Of a stretch of DNA of 6,565 nucleotides, positions 1-5,901 are shown piece by piece. Made by a program: the position numbers and the translations under genes. The DNA is from Methylobacteriaceae bacterium (GTDB taxonomy: Bacteria; Pseudomonadota; Alphaproteobacteria; Rhizobiales; Beijerinckiaceae): assembly GCA_019247255.1 (NCBI GenBank), contig JAFAPJ010000374.1, positions 1 to 6,565 of the forward strand. Direction: 5' to 3'. A model generated the notes under the pieces. The model saw only the letters and a list, made by a program, of their open reading frames with translations. It had not been told where the DNA came from and did not search any database. How positions within the stretch are numbered: position 1 is the first letter of the stretch; each line of letters begins with the position of its first letter.

Positions 1-585
1 TATCTGGGCGACAGGCTGCTCGCCGAAGCGGGATCGGCGTTCGGCCGCGCGGAGCCGATCGCCCTGGCGGATCGCGCGTGGGACGTCGACGACCCTTTCC
101 TGACCCACGCGGCGGAGCGGCTCGCCGAGGCCAGCATGACGGTCCGCCCCGGCTATACCCTGTTCACGGAGCAGCTCGCGCTGTCGCTCGCCTTCCACGT
201 CGTCCAGCGCTATCCGGCCGACCAGGTCCGCCCGGTCGAGCCCGTCCCGCCGCCCGCCTTGCCGCCCCGCACCTTGCGCCGGCTCGTCGAGTTCGTGCGC
301 GCCGATCCCGGCGCCGCGATCACCTTGCAGGATCTCGCCCGGGTGGCAGGGCTCAGCCCCTCTCACCTGACCCGCGCCTTCAAGCGCAGCACGGGCACGA
401 CCCCGCACCGCTTCGTCCTGCGGGAGCGGCTGATGCTCGCGCAAGACCTCCTGTCCCGGTCGGATCTGGATCTCGCGGAGGTCGCGCTCCAAAGCGGATT
501 CTCCTCGCAATCGCATCTCGGCGCGGCCTTCCGAACCATGACCGGCCTGTCTCCGGGTCGGTACCGGCGATTGCGGCGCGGCTGA
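1..585 (+). CDS. AraC-family transcriptional regulator, C-terminal part (5' end outside window)
   Basis: The reading frame is open from base 1 to a TGA at 583-585, giving 194 visible residues, so the gene starts upstream of the window. An internal ATG at 136 has no convincing ribosome-binding site and would cut into the conserved region before the DNA-binding domain, so it is unlikely to be the real start. Visible residues 1 to about 75 are the end of the sensor domain, including a helix of the LxxxLAxHVVxRY kind common in alphaproteobacterial AraC proteins. A Pro-rich linker follows at about 76-90. The AraC/XylS DNA-binding domain spans about 90-191 with two helix-turn-helix units: about 106-132 (LQDLARVAGLSPSHLTRAFK) and about 157-182 (LAEVALQSGFSSQSHLGAAF). 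The family binds DNA as a one-component regulator sensing a small molecule. The effector cannot be read here. Its position before the carrier and amidohydrolase genes on the same strand suggests local control, which is inference. Confidence 0.93.
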   Translation, partial: YLGDRLLAEAGSAFGRAEPIALADRAWDVDDPFLTHAAERLAEASMTVRPGYTLFTEQLALSLAFHVVQRYPADQVRPVEPVPPPALPPRTLRRLVEFVRADPGAAITLQDLARVAGLSPSHLTRAFKRSTGTTPHRFVLRERLMLAQDLLSRSDLDLAEVALQSGFSSQSHLGAAFRTMTGLSPGRYRRLRRG

Positions 586-706
586 CGGCATTTTTCTGAC
601 AGGCCGGCGGGTCGAGGCGCGTTTTCCGAGAGACGTCCGCCGGCGACCTGGACAGCTTCCCCGATCGGCCTCCGCGCGAGAAGGCCGGCATCTGGGGGAA
701 GGCCGC
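586..706. promoter_or_regulatory. Intergenic region holding the likely promoter/operator of the carrier-amidohydrolase pair
   Basis: This 121-bp gap separates the regulator gene from the MFS gene. It is the largest non-coding stretch in the window and the natural place for a promoter of the 707-2924 pair. It holds an inverted repeat (603-644, listed separately) and, at its end, a strong purine-rich ribosome-binding site (GGGGGAAGG, 694-702). I could not pick a convincing -35/-10 pair by eye. There is no GC hairpin followed by a T run, so I do not call a terminator for the regulator gene. Read-through from the regulator gene is possible. Confidence 0.45.
603..644. repeat. 8-bp perfect inverted repeat (GCCGGCGG ... 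CCGCCGGC), possible operator or 5' leader hairpin
   Basis: The arms lie at 603-610 and 637-644 and are exact reverse complements. In RNA the stem could extend two more pairs inward through G·U wobbles (611/636 and 612/635), leaving a loop of about 24 nt. The second arm is followed by GACCTGG, not by T residues, so it does not look like an intrinsic terminator. The position, 63-104 bp before the carrier start, suits an operator or a leader structure. In such GC-rich DNA an 8-bp match of G and C can arise by chance. Confidence 0.35.
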
Positions 707-2017
707 ATGGTTTCCACGAGCAGCATGACGGGAAGCGCGATCGCTCCCGGGACGGCGCCCATCGAGGACACGAGCCTCACCGGGTTCTACAGGGATATGA
801 CCGCGCCGGAGCGGCGTACCTTCTGGGCCTGCGCGGCCGGGTGGGCGCTCGACGGCATGGACTTCATGATCTACCCGCTGGTCATCGGGACGATCATCAA
901 GCTCTGGAACGTGGATGCGGGCACCGCAGGTCTCGCCGGCACGGTGACGCTTCTCGCCTCCGCCTTCGGCGGCTGGGGCGCAGGCTTCCTCGCCGACCGG
1001 ATCGGACGCGTGCGCACGTTGCAGCTGACGATCCTCTGGTTCTCGTTCTTCTCGCTCCTCTGCGCCTTCGCGCAGAACTTCGACCAGCTCCTGATCTGTC
1101 GGGCGCTTCTCGGCCTCGGATTCGGCGGCGAATGGGCGGCAGGCGCTGTTCTCATGGGCGAGACCATCCGGGCGCAGTATCGCGGACGCGCGGTCGGCTC
1201 CGTTCAGTCCGGCTGGGCGATCGGCTGGGGGCTTGCCGTGATCGCACAGGCGGCTCTCTTCTCGTACCTCCCGGCCGACCAGGCCTGGCGCTGGATGTTC
1301 GCGATCGGGGCCCTGCCGGCGCTCCTCGTGTTCTACCTGCGGGCCTACGTGGAGGAGCCGCCCGTGGCGGCCGAGACGCGCGCCCGGGCCGCCGCCAAGG
1401 GCGACAATCCTTCGATCGGGGAGATCTTCTCCGGCTCGATCCTGAAGACGACCGTGCTCGCCTCGCTCGTCGCGACGGGCTGCCAGGGCGGCTACTACGC
1501 GATCACGTTCTGGGTGCCGCGCTTCCTCACGACCGAGCGCAAGCTCTCCATCGTGTCCTCGACCGGCTACCTCGCCGCGCTGATCATCGGCTCGTTCGTG
1601 GGCTACCTCGTGGGAGCCTGGTTCGCCGACCGGTACGGCCGGCGCAACCTCTTCCTGGTGTTCTCGGTCGGCGCGATCGCGGTCGTGATGGCCTACACTC
1701 AGCTGCCGCTCTCGAATGAGATCCTCTGGGTCCTGGGCTTCCCGCTCGGCTTCTTCGCTTCGGGCTACTTCTCCGGCATGGGCGCGTTCTTGACCGAGCT
1801 CTATCCGACGCGCCTGCGCGGCTCGGGCCAGGGCTTCTGCTACAATTTCGGACGGGGAATCGGGGCGCTGTTCCCTTTCCTGGTCGGCACCCTGTCGCAG
1901 ACGACCACGCTCGCGAACGCGATCTGCATCTTCGCGGTCGGAGCCTACGCGCTCTTCTTCATCGCGGCCTACGCTTTGCCCGAGACGCGCGGGAAGGTTC
2001 TCCAGGCGGATGCGTGA
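707..2017 (+). CDS. MFS transporter, metabolite:H+ symporter type (aromatic acid/sialate-like branch)
   Basis: This 436-residue inner-membrane carrier has the usual length and the pattern of 12 membrane spans of the major facilitator superfamily. The first span carries DGMDFMIYP (49-57), matching the DG(Y/F)D signature of the aromatic-acid and sialate symporter groups. The loop 2-3 motif is GFLADRIGRVRTL (93-105), repeated in the second half as AWFADRYGRRNLF (304-316). A family-typical ELYPTRLRGSGQG stretch lies at 364-376 and a C-terminal PETRGK at 425-430. A central hydrophilic loop spans about 215-240. The start at 707 is supported by GGGGGAAGG four bases upstream. An alternative ATG at 725 has no comparable site. 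The end overlaps the amidohydrolase start by 8 bases, so the two are surely co-expressed and the carrier probably imports that enzyme's substrate or a precursor. The substrate is unknown. An organic or aromatic acid is the best guess. Confidence 0.9.
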   Translation: MVSTSSMTGSAIAPGTAPIEDTSLTGFYRDMTAPERRTFWACAAGWALDGMDFMIYPLVIGTIIKLWNVDAGTAGLAGTVTLLASAFGGWGAGFLADRIGRVRTLQLTILWFSFFSLLCAFAQNFDQLLICRALLGLGFGGEWAAGAVLMGETIRAQYRGRAVGSVQSGWAIGWGLAVIAQAALFSYLPADQAWRWMFAIGALPALLVFYLRAYVEEPPVAAETRARAAAKGDNPSIGEIFSGSILKTTVLASLVATGCQGGYYAITFWVPRFLTTERKLSIVSSTGYLAALIIGSFVGYLVGAWFADRYGRRNLFLVFSVGAIAVVMAYTQLPLSNEILWVLGFPLGFFASGYFSGMGAFLTELYPTRLRGSGQGFCYNFGRGIGALFPFLVGTLSQTTTLANAICIFAVGAYALFFIAAYALPETRGKVLQADA

Positions 2018-2924
2018 GGCTTTCCCGTCGATCAGGGAGGCGCCGGCCTGTCCGGCGCCCGCCCCCTCGCTCGATCGACCGACCCGCTATACGATTCCTC
2101 CGGGGGGGGTCGACACCCACGCCCACGTCATCGGGGCGCCGCCGGCCTACCCCTTCGTGAGCCCGCGCAGCTACACCCCGCCGCCGGCGCCGCTCGAGGC
2201 CTATCTCGCGATGCTGGACGCGACGGGCATGGCCTACGGCGTCCTGATCCAGGTGAGCGTCCACGGCACGGACAACCGGCTCCTGCTCGAGGCGCTGCGG
2301 AGCGAGCCGGCGCGGCTGCGCGGGGTCGCCGTGATCCCGCTCGGGCTTCCTGACCGGGAACTCGCCGCTCTCAAGGAAGCCGGCATCGTCGGGCTTCGCC
2401 TCAACGTCCTCTACGGGGGCGGGATCGGCTTCGACGCGCTCGAGGCCTATGGCGCCCTCGCGCGCGAGATGGGCTGGCATCTCCAGTTCCTCGTCGACGC
2501 GCGCGACCTCCCGCCGCTTGCCGGCCGGCTGTCGCGGCTGCCCGTGCCGTACGTCGTCGACCATATGGGTCATGTCCCGACCTCGGCCGGGATCGAGGAT
2601 CCGGGATTTCGTACGCTCGTCGACCTCGTCCGCGACGGCGCCTGGGTGAAGCTCCAGGGCGCTTTCCGGACCTCGGTCGAGGGGCCGCCTTACCGCGACA
2701 CGATCCCGTTCGCGCGCGCCCTCGCCGAGGCCGCCCCCGAGCGCTGCCTGTGGGGCTCGGATTGGCCGCACGTCGCGAATTGGGGTCCGATGCCGAAGGT
2801 CGGCGACCTCCTCGACCTCCTGGCCGATTGGGTGCCGGACGAGACGCGCCGCCGCCGGCTCTTCGTCGACAACCCGCACCGGCTCTACGGCTTCCCGCCC
2901 TCGCCCGCTCGCGGAGCCGGATGA
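2010..2924 (+). CDS. Amidohydrolase family protein, 2-pyrone-4,6-dicarboxylate lactonase-like (COG3618)
   Basis: This 304-residue cytosolic TIM-barrel hydrolase closely resembles LigI, which opens the lactone of 2-pyrone-4,6-dicarboxylate (PDC). Visible motifs in order are GGVDTHAHV (32-40, with the DxHxH ending strand 1), SYTPP (54-58), VHGTDN (84-89), GLRLNV (128-133), DHMGH (184-188), YRDTIPFAR (228-236), LWGSDWPH (247-254, probable catalytic Asp251) and VDNPHRLY (286-293). About 27 poorly conserved residues precede the barrel. Aligned from memory with LigI, the equivalents of Arg124, His180, Arg217 and Asp248 are kept (Arg130, His185, Arg220, Asp251). Those of Arg130, Tyr156 and Arg183 are replaced by Gly136, Leu161 and His188. 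A different lactone or carboxylate substrate is therefore likely, so I give no symbol. The ATG at 2010 overlaps the carrier's stop, with GGGAAGG (1991-1997) and AGGCGG (2004-2009) upstream, indicating translational coupling. No ring-cleavage or dioxygenase gene is in view. Confidence 0.88.
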   Translation: MREAFPSIREAPACPAPAPSLDRPTRYTIPPGGVDTHAHVIGAPPAYPFVSPRSYTPPPAPLEAYLAMLDATGMAYGVLIQVSVHGTDNRLLLEALRSEPARLRGVAVIPLGLPDRELAALKEAGIVGLRLNVLYGGGIGFDALEAYGALAREMGWHLQFLVDARDLPPLAGRLSRLPVPYVVDHMGHVPTSAGIEDPGFRTLVDLVRDGAWVKLQGAFRTSVEGPPYRDTIPFARALAEAAPERCLWGSDWPHVANWGPMPKVGDLLDLLADWVPDETRRRRLFVDNPHRLYGFPPSPARGAG

Positions 2925-2956
2925 TCGCTAAGGAAGCGTCAACTTCGCTTGCCCAG

Positions 2957-2980
2957 GCTGGCCGACGAGACGAGGCCAGC
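2957..2980 (+). promoter_or_regulatory. 7-bp hairpin over the ribosome-binding region of the glycosyltransferase gene
   Basis: GCTGGCC (2957-2963) and GGCCAGC (2974-2980) are exact reverse complements with a 10-nt loop. The stem ends five bases before the ATG at 2986. The only purine-rich stretch before the start, GACGAGACGAGG (2964-2975), lies in the loop and the first bases of the descending arm, so folding would partly hide the ribosome-binding site. This could lower or regulate translation. The fold is what the sequence shows; the regulatory role is inference. A weaker repeat, AAGCG/CGCTT (2934-2938 and 2946-2950), lies just upstream. Neither structure is followed by a T run. Confidence 0.35.
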
Positions 2981-2985
2981 GAATC

Positions 2986-3999
2986 ATGGCGAGCCGCCCG
3001 GCCGAGCCGCCGACCTATTCCCTTGTGATCCCGATCTACAACGAGGAAGCGGTTCTCCCGGTCCTGCTGCATCGGCTCGACCGGCTGCTCGAGCGGCTGG
3101 ACGGTCCGGCCGAGGTGATCATCGTCGACGACGGCAGCCGGGACGCGGGCAGCATCGTGGCGGCCGCGCGGGCGATGAGCGATCCGCGCTACCGTTACCT
3201 CGCCCTGTCGCGCAATTTCGGCCACCAGATCGCGATCACGGCAGGCCTCGACGCGGCGGAGGGCGACGCCGTCGTGATCATGGATGCCGACCTGCAGGAC
3301 CCGCCGGAGGTCGTGCTCGAGCTCGCCGCGAAGTGGCGGGACGGCTTCGACGTCGTCTACGCCCGTCGCGTCACCCGGCAGGGCGAAAGCCGCTTCAAGC
3401 GCTGGACCGCCGCCGTCTTCTACAGGCTCCTCGGCAAGCTCACCTCGGTCGAGATCCCGGCGAATGTCGGTGACTTCCGGCTCGTCGACCGGAAGGTGCT
3501 CGACGCGTTTCGGGCCATGCCCGAGCGCGACCGCTTCGTGCGCGGCATGTTCGCTTGGCTCGGCTTCAGCCAGACCGAGATCGCCTTTCACCGGGAGGGC
3601 AGGAACGCGGGCCGGACGAAGTACAACGCGGCCAAGATGATCCGCCTCGCGCTCGACGGGATCGTCGCGTTCTCCGACGTGCCGCTGCGGCTCGCGCTCT
3701 GGGCCGGCATGCTCGTCTCGTTCTGCGCTCTCGCCTACGGCAGCTACGTCATCTGGCTCGCCTTCCATGACACGAGGCTTGTCTCGGGCTGGGCCTCGAC
3801 CGTCGTGGTGATCTCGCTGCTCAGCGGCGTGAACCTCCTGATGACGGGCATCACGGGCCTCTATGTCGGGCGCATCCACAGCGAGGTGAAGAGCCGCCCG
3901 CTCTACGTGGTCGGGCGGACCGTCAACCTCGACCTCGCGACCGTGCCGGACCGCATTCCGGAAGCCCCCAGGCGCCCCGCGCGCCGTCTCGCCTCGTAG
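2986..3999 (+). CDS. GtrB/DPM1-like polyprenyl-phosphate glycosyltransferase (GT2 family)
   Basis: This 337-residue membrane-anchored GT2 enzyme is of the type that moves a sugar from a nucleotide donor to undecaprenyl (polyprenyl) phosphate on the cytoplasmic face. The GT-A domain covers about 10-230: YSLVIPIYNEE (11-21), VDDGS (47-51) for nucleotide binding, ALSRNFGHQIAITAGL (73-88), the DAD metal site within MDADLQDPPE (99-108), and GDFRLVDRK (162-170). Two C-terminal membrane spans (about 234-259 and 268-293) follow, then the typical YVGRIHSEVKSRP tail (293-305). Length and architecture match GtrB, ArnC and related enzymes. The start at 2986 is forced, since no ATG, GTG or TTG lies between it and an in-frame TAA at 2929. 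Its ribosome-binding site is weak and partly inside a hairpin. The gene begins 61 bp after the amidohydrolase and ends 23 bp before the membrane protein gene, with which it probably forms a functional pair. The sugar carried cannot be told. Confidence 0.92.
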   Translation: MASRPAEPPTYSLVIPIYNEEAVLPVLLHRLDRLLERLDGPAEVIIVDDGSRDAGSIVAAARAMSDPRYRYLALSRNFGHQIAITAGLDAAEGDAVVIMDADLQDPPEVVLELAAKWRDGFDVVYARRVTRQGESRFKRWTAAVFYRLLGKLTSVEIPANVGDFRLVDRKVLDAFRAMPERDRFVRGMFAWLGFSQTEIAFHREGRNAGRTKYNAAKMIRLALDGIVAFSDVPLRLALWAGMLVSFCALAYGSYVIWLAFHDTRLVSGWASTVVVISLLSGVNLLMTGITGLYVGRIHSEVKSRPLYVVGRTVNLDLATVPDRIPEAPRRPARRLAS

Positions 4000-4022
4000 G
4001 CGGCCGGGTCGGGAGAGGCTCC

Positions 4023-5495
4023 ATGTCCGTCTCGGCCCTGAGCCGACCCGTGGCGGTCACGGCCGCCCGCCTGGCGAGGCGCGACCGGCTCGATCCGGTG
4101 CTGTTCGGGCTCGCGACCTTCGCGACCCTGGTGGTCATTTCGGACGCGCTTCTGCAGGACCCGGACACGCTCTGGCACGTCGCGGTCGGCGGCCGGATCT
4201 GGCGCTGCCTGTGCGTGCCCTGGACGGATACCTATTCCCACACCTTCGCGGGCGAACCCTGGATCGCGAAGGAATGGCTGTCGCAGCTCCTTCTCTTCGG
4301 GGCGCATGCGGTCGCCGGCTGGCGCGGCGTCACGCTGCTCACCGCCGCGACGCTCGCCGGAACCTACGCCCTGCTCTTCGGCGCCCTCCGGCAGCACCTG
4401 CGCACCACCCTGGCGCTCGCCGTGACGCTCGTCGCGGTGATGGTGTCCGCCGGGCACTTCCTCGCCCGGCCGCATGTCTTCGCCTTGCTTACGCTCCTCC
4501 TGTGGACCTGCGGGCTCGTCGCGGCCGCCGAGCGGGGCCGGGAGCCGCCCGCCCGACTGCTCCTGGTCCTGATCCTGTGGGCCAACCTCCACGGCTCCTT
4601 CACGATCGCCTTCCCCTTGGCCGGTCTGTTCGCGCTGGAGGCTTGGCTCGCGGCGGGGCGCGGCCGCCGCCGGGAGGTGACGGTCCGGTGGGGCGCCTTC
4701 CTGGCGGCCGCCCTCGCGGCATCCTGCATCACGCCCTACGGGCTGAACGCGACCCTCGTGACCGTGACGCTGTTCGGCAGCGGCGAGACGATGCCCTTCG
4801 TCACGGAATGGCAGCCGCTGAAGCTCGACATGATCGGGATCGTGGCGGTGGGGAGCGCGGCCGCGGTCGCGGCGGCGCTCGCGGCGAGGCCGCGCCGCAA
4901 CGCCGCTCGTCTCCTTGCGGTAGCCCTGTTCACGACCATGATGCTGCGGCACGGCCGCTTCCTTGACATGTTTGCGATCGCCGTGCCGCTCGTGGCGGCC
5001 GCGCCGATCGCGCGCCTCCGGCCGGCTTGGAGCCGGGTAGCGGAGCTCGCGCCGGTGCCGGGCGCCGGCGCGTCGCTCCGGCTCGCGGGCGGAGCCGTCG
5101 CGCTCGCCACCCTCCTGGCAGCGCTCGTGATCCTGCCGCGGCCCGAGCCGAGCCGGAGCGTGACGCCGGTCGCGGCTCTCGCCGCGGCCCGGAGCCTCGG
5201 GGCGACCGGTCCCGTCTACAACGACTACGATTTCGGCGGCTTCCTGATGGCCGAGGGCGTGCCCACCTTCATCGACGGGCGCACGGACCAGCTCTTCCTG
5301 GGCGGCTTCATCTCCGGCCTCTACCGAGACCTTCGCAGGCAGGACAACGGGCCGTTCCTGGCCCGGCTCGATCGCTTCGGGGTCGGCTGGGCCCTCGTGC
5401 GGCCGCAGAGCCTCGAGGCGCGTCATCTGGCCGGCGCGGCCGGCTGGCGACGCGCCTACGTGGACGACACCGCGACCGTCTATCTGCGGCTCTGA
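4023..5495 (+). CDS. Polytopic membrane protein, GT-C glycosyltransferase-like, uncharacterised
   Basis: This 490-residue protein has about 10-12 hydrophobic segments (the first about 24-44, the last about 353-371) and a C-terminal region of about 120 residues that looks non-membrane. I recognise a widespread uncharacterised membrane protein family rather than a named gene. Right after the first span comes QDPDTLWHVAVGGRIW (45-60), where GT-C enzymes place their catalytic or metal-binding Asp/Glu pair in the first outside loop. Other conserved-looking stretches are PWIAKEWL (79-86), RPHVF (149-153), WANLHGSF (186-193), TPYGLN (237-242), RHGRF (309-313), YNDYDFGGFL (399-408) and FIDGRTDQ (416-423). 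The start is supported by GGGAGAGG (4011-4018) four bases upstream. Lying 23 bp behind a GtrB-like gene, it could use the lipid-linked sugar that enzyme makes to glycosylate an outside acceptor. This role is inference from topology and context. A structural or transport role is not excluded. Confidence 0.82.
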   Translation: MSVSALSRPVAVTAARLARRDRLDPVLFGLATFATLVVISDALLQDPDTLWHVAVGGRIWRCLCVPWTDTYSHTFAGEPWIAKEWLSQLLLFGAHAVAGWRGVTLLTAATLAGTYALLFGALRQHLRTTLALAVTLVAVMVSAGHFLARPHVFALLTLLLWTCGLVAAAERGREPPARLLLVLILWANLHGSFTIAFPLAGLFALEAWLAAGRGRRREVTVRWGAFLAAALAASCITPYGLNATLVTVTLFGSGETMPFVTEWQPLKLDMIGIVAVGSAAAVAAALAARPRRNAARLLAVALFTTMMLRHGRFLDMFAIAVPLVAAAPIARLRPAWSRVAELAPVPGAGASLRLAGGAVALATLLAALVILPRPEPSRSVTPVAALAAARSLGATGPVYNDYDFGGFLMAEGVPTFIDGRTDQLFLGGFISGLYRDLRRQDNGPFLARLDRFGVGWALVRPQSLEARHLAGAAGWRRAYVDDTATVYLRL

Positions 5496-5547
5496 GGCGG
5501 TCCGCTCCACCCGTTGCCCGGGCCGGCGGCAGCGACTAAGGGGCCGC

Positions 5548-5901
5548 ATGGCCGGCCCGCCCTCTCCCACCATCGGTTACGACGATTTCGCCAAGGTCGA
5601 CATCCGGGTCGGGATCGTCGTCGAGGCGGCGCCGTTTCCCGAGGCCCGCAAGCCCGCGATCAAGCTCGTCATCGATTTCGGACCCGAGCTCGGCCGCCGG
5701 AAGAGCTCGGCCCAGATCACCCGGCATTACGCGCCGGAGAGCCTGGTGGGCCGGCGTGTCCTCTGCGTCGTGAACTTCCCGCCGCGCCAGATCGGGCCGA
5801 TGCGCTCCGAGGTACTGACCCTCGGGGTGCCGGACGCGTCGGGCGAGGTCGTCCTGATCGCGCCGGACCAGGACGTACCGCTCGGCGGCCGGCTGTTTTG
5901 A
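5548..5901 (+). CDS. csaA: tRNA-binding protein CsaA
   Basis: CsaA is a small cytosolic OB-fold protein that acts as a homodimer. The family binds tRNA through a domain like the C-terminal part of some aminoacyl-tRNA synthetases, and in Bacillus it has been linked to SecB-like chaperone activity in protein export. The 117 residues match the family's usual length of about 110. Visible signatures are FAKVDIRVGIVVEA (14-27), KPAIKLVIDFG (35-45), SSAQITRHY (53-61), VVNFPPRQIGPMRSEVLTLG (74-93) and the end VPLGGRLF (110-117). The start ATG at 5548 follows AAGGGG (5538-5543) by four bases. The gene lies 52 bp after the membrane protein gene, a gap with no clear terminator. Its stop TGA (5899-5901) overlaps the proposed TTG start of the next gene. 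Neither neighbour has an obvious functional link to tRNA or export. Confidence 0.95.
   Translation: MAGPPSPTIGYDDFAKVDIRVGIVVEAAPFPEARKPAIKLVIDFGPELGRRKSSAQITRHYAPESLVGRRVLCVVNFPPRQIGPMRSEVLTLGVPDASGEVVLIAPDQDVPLGGRLF

Noticed and set aside
136..585. Reading the AraC protein as a complete 149-aa gene starting at ATG 136
   Set aside because: The frame continues upstream with sensible sensor-domain sequence and there is no ribosome-binding site before 136. It is a partial gene at the window edge, not a short one.
78..599. 173-codon + strand frame overlapping the AraC gene
   Set aside because: It is an out-of-frame reading of the regulator, Arg/Pro/Ala-rich with no domain. The correct frame is open from base 1 and carries both helix-turn-helix motifs.
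1959..2879. 306-codon minus-strand frame opposite the amidohydrolase
   Set aside because: Same antisense artefact. The + strand frame has a full set of COG3618 motifs.
2010..2924. Naming the amidohydrolase ligI
   Set aside because: Key substrate-binding residues appear changed and no PDC-pathway genes are nearby, so the specific name would over-claim.
2401..3879. 492-codon open frame on the minus strand across the amidohydrolase and glycosyltransferase genes
   Set aside because: It covers parts of two well-recognised + strand genes, and its product is low-complexity and Arg/Asp/Glu-rich. It is an antisense artefact.
5496..5547. Possible terminator between the GT-C-like gene and csaA
   Set aside because: There are GC-rich palindromic bits (GCCCGGGC, GCGGTCCGC) but no stable stem with a T run.
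3903..5573. 556-codon open frame on the minus strand opposite the GT-C-like gene
   Set aside because: It is a shadow of the + strand gene caused by high GC. Its translation is rich in Arg, Gly, Glu and His with no family signature, while the + strand product has clear membrane spans and motifs.
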